Positions 50,001 through 61,129 of a stretch of DNA of 64,000 nucleotides are shown here, one piece after another. Position 1 is the stretch's first letter. Every line of letters begins with the position of its first letter. The notes under the pieces are model-generated. The model was not told the origin of the DNA, ran no database searches, and saw only the letters and a list, made by a program, of their open reading frames with translations. Source of the stretch: Prochilodus magdalenae (taxonomy: Eukaryota; Chordata; Actinopteri; Characiformes; Prochilodontidae). The position numbers were made by a program, and so were the translations under genes. The stretch lies in assembly GCA_024036415.1 (NCBI GenBank), contig JAMWET010001028.1, positions 1 to 64,000 on the forward strand. Reading direction: 5' to 3'.

Positions 50001-52380
50001 AAGGTAAAACACTACAGTGATAATTAGGCTTTAAAATAAAAGACTGATGAGAAATCCAGATAAAAGTCTATAAAAGACCCAGCTCCCAGCCTGTCCAGGT
50101 TTGACATGGCTAAAATCTGGCAACACAATCTGTCTTCAAATGCATATGAACTTCAGTGATATCCTTTTCTTAATCCATAGGGTATAATATGATGTTAGCC
50201 CACCCTTTGGAATTATAACAGCTTCAACTCTCCTGGGAAGGTTTTCCACAAGGTCTAGGAATGTGGAAAATGGGAATGGTATTTTTTGACTATTCTTCCA
50301 AACACTGTCAGACACTTATGCGGGATGAGAAGGCCTGGCTCACAGTTTTTGCTCTAAATCATGCCAAAGGTGTTCTATCAACCTGAGCTCAGGACGCTGT
50401 GCAGGCCAGTCAAATTCTTCCACACCAAACTCGCTCATCCATGTCTTTATGGACCTTGGTTTGAGCACTTGTGCATAGTCATGTTGGAACAGAAAGTGGC
50501 CATCCCAAAACTGTTTCCACAAAGTTAGTAGCATGAAATTGTCCAAAATCTCTTGGTATCCCGAGGCATTAAGGGGCTGAGCCCAATTCCTGGCAAAACA
50601 TACCATAATACCCACTCCACCAAACTTTACACTTTCACAAACATTTGTAGAAACAGTCTGCATACCTAGGTAATTGTTTTTATACACATGTGGCCATGGA
50701 GGTGATTGGAACACCCATATTCAATTATTTGGATGGATGAATGAATACTTTTGGCAATATAGTGTATATTGTGTATATGACATTGGCACCAGCTGTCTTG
50801 AAATCTGAATATTGTCTGCCCTCAAGCAAGGAGGAAAGCTGAGTAAATCTGAAGATGTTTTGATAAACTACTACTCAAAATGACATATCATTATGCTCCT
50901 ACCAGATGTGAATTCATAGTGGCTCTCTTCTTTTACAGTGGATGCAGAGAGAAGGTGATGGAACCACTCCTCCTTTTCCCTCCCTGTTCTTCCAAAAAGG
51001 TAAATTGTGGTGGGATGGCTGTAATTAGATGCGAAATGTGTTGATTTCTCAACTCTCTGTGTCTCATTGAAAGCCACCTCGTTTGTTTGCTCCTCTCCTC
51101 TAGCCAGAGTGATGCAGATGGGATATTTCTTGTTCCACACTCTTTTGCGTGCCAGAACCGGGGGCAGCAGGAACACCTGTTGCCAAAAGAACAGTTTTTT
51201 ATGGCATTAATGCGGCACTGTATCAAAATTATTTGCAATCAAAGCAACTGATGTAAGACTTAATGCACAGCTTTCACCAGAGACTCTTAAATGGTCCTTA
51301 TTGTGGAACACCTACTTTCACCTTTTCTTCAGTTTCAGATGCAATCTCGACCCCTTCTCTGAAATGCTCTATACACTAAAGCCTATTATGTTTCAGTTGT
51401 TACATGAAAGAGACATTATAGCATTATAAAATTAAACTTACGGTAAATCTTCCCTTTAAAACAAACACGAGCACTAAAATGAAAACATTGAAAACTAAAA
51501 ATATATTCTTGCGGGAGCCATCCTTCCAATAGAAAATACCCTATAAATGATTTTGTATATATTATTGTATGTATTTAGCTTGTTTCCTTCTCAATGCTTT
51601 GGATTTATATAAACCATAATATAACCCTAATATTTAAGGTTTGGCTACATAATTGTTTTTACTTAAGACTGCAGTTTGAATTAATTCAGTAGAATACTCC
51701 ACATCAGTACCAAAGGTACAGCAGCAGAAACAGCCTATTTAATGCTAAGAGATAAAGGGAGGTGCAATTGTGCATTCCATGTTATATGTTATGGACATGT
51801 TATAAATGGACCTTATAGAAAAAAAGTTAAAATATAAGAAGAATGTAGAACAGTGCCCATATAACAGAATCTGCACAGACCTTGCTTCCATCCAGCTGAA
51901 ATGTACAAGAGTGGATGAAACTTCTCTCATGAGAAGGCTCATCGAATGTGGCCCACAGGGGAATATTGTTTCTGGGGTAGTCCAACCGAAGACATGACCC
52001 ATCCAGACTTGCATATACAGAGTGCATTAGGGATGGGTGGTAGGTCTCTGCATCATATGCATACATCTCATTCATCCAGCCCTGAAATGCAAAAAATCAT
52101 TTATCTCTGACCTCAACATAATACTATACCACAACCGCTACCAAATTATCTCCAAAGAATCATGTTTAAGTAATACTTTACCACAACAGATACAATTCCA
52201 GATGCGCTCGATGTCCGAGCCTTGTTTTTTCAGTTTTGAGTTTTTATAGCAAACAGATCGTTCCATGGTTAAAGAATAAATCAGATTTTTTAAACCATCA
52301 CTGGACGATTTAAAAATAGAAACACCGCCACATTTTCTGCACTTTGCAACGAGCTGTTACAAAAAGACACACACACACAC

Positions 52381-52418
<38 letters not shown>

Positions 52419-54746
52419 TTTTTGTGACAGCCTGTTTTAGCAGTGAGGCAGACAAGGTGTCATTTCACCCAGTGTGTGGGTCTGACAGACTGTGGGCGGC
52501 TGCTGCTCTGTCTCAGCTGTTCTTGAACAGAATTAATCACAGGCAGAACACTAATGAAAGCCTCGGCTTCACCCAGAGAAAAGCAGCCAGACATTACTTG
52601 CGCTCTCTGAGAGTTAGCACACCATGTTATAAATTAATGAAGCCCCAAGGACCAATGTTCTTGCATTATGAAAGGTTTTAGCTTAACAGCAGACTGCCAC
52701 CTGAATGCTCTGCAGTACCAGAGCTGACTCTCCTGTCAATTGAAAAAATGTCATATATGTTTCTTTTTTCACTTTTGTCCTCAATCATAAGACAGTCGTG
52801 CAGATTTACTCAGAGAGGCACTAATTTCCAAAAGTTTACTGACACTTTATGCTGACTGGGGTGGCCAGTTTAGCAGGTTTACGTCCATGCAAATGAAAAC
52901 AGGTACAACTTCATAATTATATGACCAGCGAGATTTAACCATGTGTTTCCACCATGTAGATTGAGGGAAATATATGATTATTATTATTACAAGATATTTT
53001 TTAATTCATGTACTTGCTGTGATACTGTTAAATCACTGTTTAATTTCATTAAGTGCGTAACAGTGCACACATACACTACAGTACATAGAAGCTGCTATGC
53101 TCTAATAATGACGTAAACAACGAGGTAAAGATAAGCTTTAGTAAAGCTTTTTTCAACATCAGTATAGAGTTTTTGATGACACAAAACATCAGTAATAATG
53201 CCCCATGCCAGTTATGTTTTTAGGTCACTGTATTCTTGCTAAGATTATATACAAACATCACATACTCTCAGAAAAAACTACCGCAGTAGCATCCGGAGGA
53301 TTTCCTCGCTATTTCGTCCACATGATTACAGCCCTGGGTAAACACACTAAGTGACAAAGCCTAAGATAGAGGCTTCTACTCTATCACTTAAAGACAGATC
53401 ATCCAAAATGTGCGAAATGTGTGTTTATGTGTGAGGAATACAAATCAATAAATACAGTTTAAAAATACCTCAAGTGCATGTGTGTTGCTCTGAAATGTCT
53501 TACTCTGAACCCCATCATATAGATTCTCATTGAGTCTATATGTGTTCCCAGGAAACGGCTGTGACCTGGTCAAACCTAATCGGATAAGGAGGAGCGTTAG
53601 CATGAAGCCCATTGCCAAGCCTTCAAACATTCCAGACCAATAAAGGGACCAAGGAAAAATAAAGTAGCAGTATGTCAAAGCAGCGACACAGCCAAGAGCC
53701 ATCTTTGGGACTTTGGGACATGGATGTTCTGCTGCTGGGGCATTTTTATTGGTGGTTTCTTCGTCTTGCATCACATCTCCATGTATACATGTCCCTGGCA
53801 TGGCTTCTGCATCTTCTGGTTTGCTGTGGTGACATCTCTGTGGACATCTATTACGGTGACGCACTGTCCAGTTGCACATGGGAAGTCCATCACATTCCGC
53901 TCTCTTACTACTCTTGACAGGATACTCATAGGCAATTGAATGGTCTCCACTTGGCCTTCCAAGTCCTTTAGAGCAGAGAGAATCCATAGAACCTGTGCTT
54001 TTGTGGTGTTTAGGGCTGCCCACACTATCCTCACGCATTATCTTGCTGAAGACACTGAAGGGTTCGTGCATGGCCTCAGTTAGCTTGCGGCGGGTGTCCT
54101 CCAGCTCCACTTTAAAGAACCCTGCTTTGGGCTCTGAGGGGAACAGGTCGACAGGGGATGGAGGGGCCGTGTGGGAGTCTCCATTGCGGTTTTTATGCTG
54201 GGTCAGCTGTGTCCACAGGTGCAGGTTGAGCTTGGAGTCTGACTTAGACTGGGAAACTTCAGGCTCGCTGCGAGAAAGTTCAGTGGAGATAGACTTAACC
54301 AGGCTGAGAAGAGGCTTTGGCTTGAGTGAAGAAGTCTCCTTTAGCTCCAGCTCAGTGGATAAAGATTTCACCAGGCTGGCCAGTGGACGGTGTGTAGGGG
54401 AGAGAAAGCCCAAACCAGAAGATGAGGAGCAATATCCCAAAGAACCCGGAGAAGACGGCGACAGGGGCACATGGAACATTGATGTATGTGGACTCCATTC
54501 GTCTTCTGTTTGGATGTCCATAGAACATGGCCTGGGCTTTGGGAGGGCGCTTGTGGAGCTGAGGGATTTCTGACTATTATTGTCCAATGTGAATATGAGC
54601 TCATTATCATCGAGACTGTCCCATTCACCCTCTGTTCCTGTCAGCTGAATGACTATTCCCCTCCTGATGGACTCGTGTTGCTCAGGTGGACAAGGCTGTC
54701 GTGCCGGATGCTGGGCCTCAGAAGGACATCTTTCATTTTCTGCCAT
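42681..54746 (-). CDS. tex2: TEX2 family ER lipid-transfer protein (membrane hairpin, PH-like, SMP)
   Basis: ER-anchored protein of the SMP-domain family, which moves lipids at contact sites. Eleven coding exons in transcript order: 54746-53469, 52081-51881, 51176-50903, 49529-49282, 49091-48951, 47544-47445, 46108-45976, 45828-45691 (or from 45831), 44258-44046, 43892-43772, 42830-42681. Phases agree at each junction; 2,997 nt, about 998 aa, compared with about 1,130 for human TEX2. Exon 1 (1-426) has SLVKSLSTELE and SLVKSISTELS repeats, SKLNLHLWTQLTQ, TRRKLTEAMHEP and a double hydrophobic segment about 350-392 that fits an ER hairpin. Exons 2-3 form the PH-like part: GWMNEMYAYD, LARKRVWNKKYPICI, YLFGRTGREKEEWF. 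The SMP region starts with VWINALIGRIFWDFL and continues with LPYFMDELTLTELTMG, MTLETKINLSKLGK, RFVDKIAKSKYFQKATENEYIKKK, NIPPPPTDRIW. The N-terminus is shorter than human TEX2, so a tex2-like paralogue is possible; see the candidate upstream exon. Confidence 0.93.
42873..43043. mobile_element. MITE with GTGTCCAATC inverted ends, in a tex2 intron
   Basis: AGGTGTCCAATCAGGCC at the left and GATTGGACATCCCTG at the right are inverted counterparts around a 170-bp body. Confidence 0.6.
43185..43480. mobile_element. Palindromic MITE-like repeat (copy 2), in a tex2 intron
   Basis: Matches 15,705-16,150 in blocks such as TATTATTTGGGTGG, GTCAGTACTGCAGTAGCACTG, CCTCAGTGTCACTGCT and GTAGACCAACATGGTAGGAG. 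Confidence 0.65.
43929..44021. repeat. (TA)n microsatellite, ~46 units, in a 153-bp tex2 intron
   Basis: An almost uninterrupted TA run of about 92 bp fills about 60% of the intron 43,893-44,045. Confidence 0.97.
48472..48642. mobile_element. MITE-like repeat, in a tex2 intron
   Basis: AGTGTTTCTCAAGCCTGGCC at the left matches an inverted, diverged right end near CCACTAGAACCAGTGATACT, around CCCTGCTTTAACACATTCCC and AATCAGGGGAACCACTAAAA. Confidence 0.6.
50170..50767 (-). mobile_element. Tc1-like transposon remnant in tex2 intron 3
   Basis: The minus strand (50,714-50,340) is open for 124 residues including VKFGGVGIMVCFARNW, LFQHDYAQV and EEFDWPAQRPELRLIEHLWHDLEQKL, the second catalytic Asp region of a Tc1-type transposase. 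The HDYA motif replaces the usual HDNA. The right end contains TACTTTTGGCAATATAGTGTA, a Tc1-type terminus. The N-terminal half is missing. It lies in the same orientation as tex2. Confidence 0.82.
52384..52421. repeat. (TA)n followed by poly-T
   Basis: About 13 TA units and 14 T in the first tex2 coding intron. Confidence 0.95.
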
Positions 54747-54769
54747 GTCTTATCTTAATGCAGCAGACA

Positions 54770-56195
54770 CAAGGTACCTTTGTGTCAGCAGAAAAGACAA
54801 AAAGAAAAAAGCATTAACTACCTTGCCTCATAAATATGCTATTATTACATTTTATAGCATTCTTGCTGTTTATTATACATCATCATTTTTCATTTTAATA
54901 TAACGTATTGACAGAAGATTGAATGATGCCCTCTGGGTAATTACTTTTGCCATTTTGCTTTTTTAATAAATATTTGGCTGGATTCTCACTTGATAAGCAG
55001 TAATCTGATCTTCATCTGCTGCTGCTGGACTAGTATAAGGACTTTATATGAACCAATAAGAACGGCAAATTCTTCTTCTTCTTTATCTGTGTTTTATTAT
55101 GTAAAAAAGGAGGACAGGGCCCAGACTTGTCCTCTACAAAGTCAATGATGCTAGTCATCATGTGGAGTAAGGAATATTCAAATATAATACATGCACATTT
55201 TCTCATGTGACATCTTGATGTGTTGTTTCTGAATTACTGGAGCAAGAAATAATATCCTGAATAGCTGGATTTACTTATGGACATTCACTTTCTGCTTGGT
55301 AAAGCATTGCGTGTCCCATTCAGCACTGACAACTGATTTTGCCCCAAAGGCTCACAGTTCATACACACACTTCACCCCGAAGAAAACAAGCAGCAGTGGC
55401 TGTTTTTATGCACTAAAGCATGTTGTCTGGTGCATGATGCTGCCATTGTGCATCATCTGCTAGAGCTGCTTGAGAAAGGTTACATAATGTTTAAGACATA
55501 CGAGTACTGATCACAATCCAGTGATGCTCTGTTAACCATAACCAGTCTGTTCATAGCTTCCTCATGCCTTTGGCAGATAAAGAATCTGTCTAAAGCTGTT
55601 TTTAAAAAAGCGCTATGAAAAAAGAGAATTATCAGGCAGGAAAACTGTACTAAAGTTGCGTCATTTAACAAGCAAATACAGCCGTATCAAAAGCAATGAA
55701 CTTTCCCTAACTTTCTGGGTCAAACAAAGCATTTAGACTACAGCATGTGGTTATGTAACTCTGTGACACAAATTCTGCAGCAGTAGCAGCACCAGACAAA
55801 TTTCCTTAAAACTATACTTCCACCTAAAACAGATGTGGCATGTTAGACCAAATTTTAGACCAACATCTCACATCTGAATTCCAATCACAGATAATTCTCT
55901 TTCATATAAACAGACATGTGGCATGCATTAACAAATACCATGTGGCTATAATTTATTCCAGAAATAGGTAAATTGCTAAATCTGAAGTAAAACACTTTCC
56001 TAAAAAACAAGACCGGGTGAGCAGACAATTTCATTTATACATGCTATTAATAGTGAAATTTTGAAACCCATTCCACATATTATGTGTAACCAGTAGCCTG
56101 CATTTGAGCATTATGATTTGAATATTAAAACAGTGGTTAGGCCAGAAAACCTTGACACAAATTTCCACTTATGCTAACAGTAACCTATTAGCCAG
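54770..56195. other. Non-coding; probable first intron of tex2
   Basis: No gene or complete repeat recognised. If the candidate exon at 60,132-60,174 is real this is intronic. Confidence 0.4.
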
Positions 56196-56199
56196 GCTA

Positions 56200-57330
56200 C
56201 ACTATGTCTAAAAGTGTGTGAATTGCCTGCCTAATTATTGGGTTCAGGTACTTTAGCAACAACCATTACTAACAGGTGTATAAAATTAAACACACAACCA
56301 TGTCATGTCATTTGCTAGTAAAAAGAATGACAGTGACTTTGAACATAGCAGTGTCTCAGGATGTCACCTTTGCCAAGACCGAAATTTCTGCCCTGTTAAA
56401 CATGGTAATGTCAAATGCAGGTGTTATTATTGTAAAGGGAAGCATCTAGAAGTTACAACCGTTTGAAGTGAAAAACCCTTACTGGGGCCCCCAAGTGCTG
56501 AAGCACACGCCACAAATCAAACCAAATCACTTTTATTGTCACGTCACATTTTCACAGGTGTAAAGGACTTTGGTGCGTAGTCCCTTACAGTATTGACATA
56601 TAAAAAATATACATTAGACAATAAATGTACAATACTAAGTACAAAATCTCTGTTTATCCTAATATACAGTTTTATATAACAGTAATATAAAGTTATGAAT
56701 ATTATATCTTTAATATAATATATAATATTTATTATATATAGGGGATAGAATACATACATATATATATATATGTGTGTGTGTGTGTGAATATGGACGGAAG
56801 ATAATAGGTCAGTCTATATGTGCAACTATAAATATGCTAAATGTAAAGTGCAGAGTAATGATTGTCCATGGAGATCATCATTTAGATGGTTTTGGTGAGA
56901 TGTGCTGAACCAGGTCTATTTACCGAAGCATCTGCACTACTGGCTGTTCAGTAGCCCGATGACTCGGGGGATGATCTTGGGGGCGGCTGGTTCTGGGCTT
57001 TATGCTTTGAATTGATCTGTTTCTTGGAGTTTAGGCTTAGTCCCTTAGTTCTAGTGAAGGGTAATGTTCATGCAGCAGAATGCAAAGACATTTAAAACAA
57101 TCATATGCTTCCAACTGTGTCTCATCCACACTGAAAACCTTTGAGATGAATTGGAACACTGATTGTGAGCAGGGCCTAATCATCCATCATTGGTCTCTTG
57201 ATAATACAAAGTCTATTTTGAAAGCTTTTCCAGGAGAATGTTAATGTTATCGGGATTATGGGGGCAATATTTATATCCATATTCATGTCCTTGGTTTTGG
57301 AATGGGATATCCAAAAAGGTCATATAGGTA
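56200..57330 (+). mobile_element. Tc1-like transposon, decayed, interrupted by a repeat
   Basis: The first part (56,320-56,515) carries GTGACTTTGAACATAGCAG, CAGGATGTCACCTTTGCCAA and GAAATTTCTGCCCTGTTAA. The second part (57,005-57,330) carries CCCTTAGTTCTAGTGAAGGG, TGAGATGAATTGGAACACTG, GGGCCTAATCATCCATCATTG and TTGGTTTTGGAATGGGATAT. Together they follow the order of one Tc1 family but flank about 480 bp of foreign repeat. No open transposase remains. Confidence 0.75.
56520..57000 (+). repeat. Interspersed repeat nested inside the Tc1 copy
   Basis: Starts with AATCAAACCAAATCACTTTTATTGTCACG and ends near CGGGGGATGATCTTGGGGGC. The TTTATTGTCA and the CAGTAGCCCGATGACTCGGG blocks suggest a non-LTR-derived family. 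Family not identified. Confidence 0.6.
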
Positions 57331-58889
57331 CGATGGACAATTTTTATAGAAACCATACATATTTACATATTTACAAACACTTAACAATTTAACAAGACCT
57401 GTGATTCAGACATGTATTTTGCAAAATGGTAATTGGTGAGATTTAAACTGTTAAGTATTTATACCTGATAGCTCGAAGCAAATCTCAAGGACCTTTCATG
57501 TTTGGACTCCAGTTTATTTGAGGACACTACAATTTGGGGTCAAAGAGTAAAGCCATGTAACTCAGTTAAAAATAGATCCTTTCTACATGTATACTTTTGA
57601 GTATTTTTACAACCCTTCCCAGCTGAACGCATGTAGGTAAGTAAATATAAGTCATTACAACCTATTTCTGGACTATAGACATGATCATTTCTCTCCTGGC
57701 GTAGCCTGGTGCCTAATGCCATGAAATACCTCAGCAGGCTTTATATTAATATAAGAGACTGCTTGACTAATATGTAGTATTGTAACATAACTTAATTTTA
57801 TGATTTGATTATTATTAACACTTTGAAGCTGGTACAGTACCATAAAGTAGCAGCCCAAAGGTCTTCTCTGTTCCCTTCTTGTGTTCAATTTCATTATCTA
57901 CATTGCTGTGCTGCTGATATAATGACCTGTCAGAATCGTCCAAAAAGTGCCATTTATAGATGCTTAAGGTAGATATATAGAACACATTCTTATACTCTCT
58001 AAATGTGTGTTTGCATTTAGTTTATGCAGATGGGTTTCTTACATACAAAAACCCAAGATTTGAAGATCAAGATCAAGTTAGTGAATATTAGAAAAGCAAT
58101 TTAATTTGACACATTAATACTGATCATTTGAATTAATTGTGTTTCTTTGCACTTCTAAGAGCTCCTTTCAGAGGCATTATATGAGTTATTTATGTTTAAA
58201 CTTAAGTATACATTATTTATGTCATGGGCATTTTATGTCAGACTAAATAAAACAGGCTGTCATTATATTCCAGGGAAAAAATAATGTTATTTAAAAACAG
58301 TTTTGGTCTACATCAGTCTGCCTCAATCCAGAGAGAGTCATATAGTCCTGTATTTTTATACAAAGTATTTATACGAGTACATCACATGTGCCCTGAAAGG
58401 AATAAAAAAAGTCAGATTTAGCATAACAGATTAACATCAGAAAAATGCTTCCCATGGATTATCTTCATACTAACAAGGATTCACTGAAACATGTTAACAT
58501 ACTGGAGCATAAGTGTATGAATACACTCTGGATGGATACAAACAGGCAGTATGAAGCTACCAGCTTACATTAAGTTTCAGCTTTACATTATATTATTCTG
58601 ATTATTACCATGTTGTCACGTCTAAAAAACATAAATGGTCTTGGATGCGTTTCTTGTATAAGCGTCCTTGTATAAGTGTCCTTGTATAAGCGTTTTGATT
58701 ATTCATGTCATTAACATTACTCGCCGGTATCACACCATAGACTTTCTGTATAAAACAGGATTCTGTAAATTGACTGCTCTTTTGGCTATCAGATAACCTT
58801 GTGAATCTTTTAAACATCGACGATATTTTTAAGCGGTTACTAAGTCTCACTGAAAATGAATGGAAGTCTAAAGGGGAATAAGGACTGTG
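57331..58889. other. Non-coding stretch without a recognisable gene
   Basis: No supported gene. Confidence 0.5.
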
Positions 58890-59715
58890 TCAGTATGGCT
58901 GTGGAGAAGACACAGAGATGTGTGGGTCAGTACAGCTGTGGATCAGACAGATAGTGGAATGCGGGTCAGTACGGCTGTAAATTAGACACAGAGAATTGTG
59001 GGTAAGTAGGGCTAAGGATTAGACACCTAGAGGAGTGAGGGTCACTAATGGTATGGATTAGACACAAGGGAGTTCAGGAAAATATGGTTGTTGATTAGAC
59101 ATAGAGGAGTATAGGGCAGTATCACAGTAATCCTGTGGATCAGACACATAAAGGAGTGAGTGCAGGACAGTATGGCTATTGATTAAAAAAAGAGCAGTGT
59201 GCGTCAGTATTACTGTTAATTAACAAATAGCAGAGTGCAGGTCAGTATGGCTGTAGAATAGACACGGGGGAGTGCGGGTCAGTACGACTGTGGTTCAGTC
59301 ACTTAGCAGAGTGTGCGTCAGTACAGCTGTGGACCAGACACAGTGGAGTGCAGGTGAGTACATTTTGGAAATCAATCACATAGTGGAGTGCGGGTCTGTA
59401 CAGCTTGGAAATCAGACACATAGCAGGGTGCAGGTCAGTACGGCTGTGGATTAGACACACAGTGGCGTGCGGGTCAAGACAGCTCTGGATTAGACACATA
59501 GTGGAGCGCAGGTCAGTACAGCTGTGGATTAGACATGTAACAGCGTGTTGGTCAGTATGGCTGTGGATTAGACACATGAAGGAGTGCAGGACAGTATGGC
59601 TGTAGATTAGACATAGTAGTCTGAGTCAGTATTGCTGTGGATTAAAACCTAGTGGAGCTCAGGTCAGTACGGCTGTGTATCAGGCACATAGTGGAGTTCA
59701 GGTCAGTAAGCCTGT
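58890..59715 (+). repeat. Minisatellite, ~45-bp unit, about 18 copies
   Basis: The unit reads roughly GGTCAGTACGGCTGTGGATT followed by AGACACATAGTGGAGTGCG and recurs from 58,890 to 59,715 with point changes and a few length variants. Translations of it look repetitive (IRHTVACGSVQLW-type), but the repeat has no start, stop or splice logic and is not called coding. Confidence 0.95.
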
Positions 59716-60131
59716 GAGTGTATACGTGCACATGTTTGGTGGATGTAAGTTACAAGGTGTGGTGGTTGTGCAGGGGCTGTAACGAGTGGGAGTCTAGGGG
59801 AGGAGAAGACATGAAAACAATTGTTGTTGGTTTTTCGAAAACGGTAAGTCCGATCAAGAAGCTGTATACAAGCACACCATTCCTGATCAGACCCAACATT
59901 TTGAACGGTAGTCGATATATGGAAAACTGCGGGACAAGTTAGCGAATAAGACCACACTGACGGATAACAACAGTGTTGCTAATTGCGCAATTTCTAATAG
60001 ATATGATAATCGTTCTTGTACAACGCGGCTAGCTGAGGGTTGAAGCGGAGCGCTTATGTCATATCTAACTTCACTTCTGGAAACTTCAGTTTCTGGAAAT
60101 CTTGTGGTAAATGAGAAATAGCACACCTTAC

Positions 60132-60174
60132 CAAGTTTCATTTCTTCTCCCTCTTCTTTCTCAGTGGGAGGCAT
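60132..60174 (-). CDS. tex2: Candidate 5' exon of the tex2 gene (partial)
   Basis: On the minus strand, an ATG at 60,174 opens MPPTEKEEGEEMKL and reaches a strong donor (G then GTAAGG at 60,131). Around it the DNA is relatively C+G-rich with several CpG. If spliced to an AG at 54,749 the frame continues into the main tex2 ATG as an N-terminal extension; if spliced to the AG five bases earlier it would be out of frame and act as a short upstream frame. Either way it would place the promoter near 60,200-60,350. The acceptor sequence is weak, so this is inference. Confidence 0.35.
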
Positions 60175-60179
60175 CCAGC

Positions 60180-60420
60180 CGGCGCATCCTGAGCGGAGCA
60201 CTTGGTGCTTGTTTTCCTGAGGCATTGAGCTCCAGAAGCGCTGGCGATACAGCTGACGGCAGCAGAGAGCCCGCCGTGTTTGCTACCTAAACTGGAGATG
60301 CCGGTCGGTGTGCAGTGGTTGTTGCAGCTTTGGACAGATGGACACGTACGATTTGGAGTTGGCATGGATTTAAAAATCACACCGATACTGGTAGTTTTTT
60401 TTCTGAGCTCTAGTCTAGCA
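60180..60420 (-). promoter_or_regulatory. Candidate CpG-bearing promoter region
   Basis: More CpG and C+G than the surroundings (for example GCCGGCGCATCC, GAGCGGAGC, GAAGCGCTGGCG), directly upstream of the candidate tex2 5' exon. No TATA box was seen. Confidence 0.35.
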
Positions 60421-60599
60421 GTCTGCCACAGTATACAACGCTACAGCGGTCTGATGTGTAATACTGTGTTGGCTCCTCACGCACGGAGTCAAACACCTCC
60501 CCCTTTCTGCCTCTGTCCAGATGTGATTTAGTTCAACAGAAGCGGCTCACCAATCCCGATTATGCGATGCATGGCTGCGGTCCACTTTAATCCAGATTA

Positions 60600-61120
60600 A
60601 GCACCCCCAGCCCCAACATGCTCACCCTCAAACACTATGCAGTACATGCTGAGTTTGGTGCATGTGACAGCAGCACGTTAATGAAAAGGGAAACTGACCT
60701 GAAATGGCGCATGACTTCAGACTTTCAGATTACAGAAGAAACACTGCTGGAAGTAACAGCAGCCTCTCTCTGCAGATTCCTCCCAAATGGCATTATGAAT
60801 GCATTACTCTTTCAGACTGTGCTGGAATAGGAAGGTAGGGCAAAGTGGAGCTGTTCTGACCCAGATAAGACTTTGTGGAGTGGAACCCACATTACAGTAC
60901 AGAATAAAGACTACAGATAATAGATGGGGGCCAAAATAGTAACAGAACACAGGACATTGTTTCCCAGCTAGTACAAGAAGGTTAGAATATAAAACTCGGC
61001 ATGATCTTAGACACTGCCCGAACAAGGCCGATGTGCACTACCTAGCAACCCCAACCCAGTGACCTAGCAACCTAGAGAGAACAAAAGTTATGATCAGTAT
61101 AACTTCAAAAACAAAGTATT
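60600..61120. other. Non-coding stretch
   Basis: No recognisable gene; open frames here look random. Confidence 0.5.
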
Positions 61121-61129
61121 TCAGCATAC

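Noticed and set aside
53995..54573. 192-residue open frame on the + strand
   Set aside because: It is the antisense shadow of the first tex2 coding exon; no splice signals or family match.
59272..59605. Repetitive open frames in the 45-bp minisatellite
   Set aside because: Frames arise because the unit lacks stops in some registers. No gene structure and no conserved protein pattern.
60280..60531. 83-residue + strand ORF with a hydrophobic segment
   Set aside because: Looks like a signal peptide by chance; no homology and no splice partner seen. Kept only as background for the promoter region.
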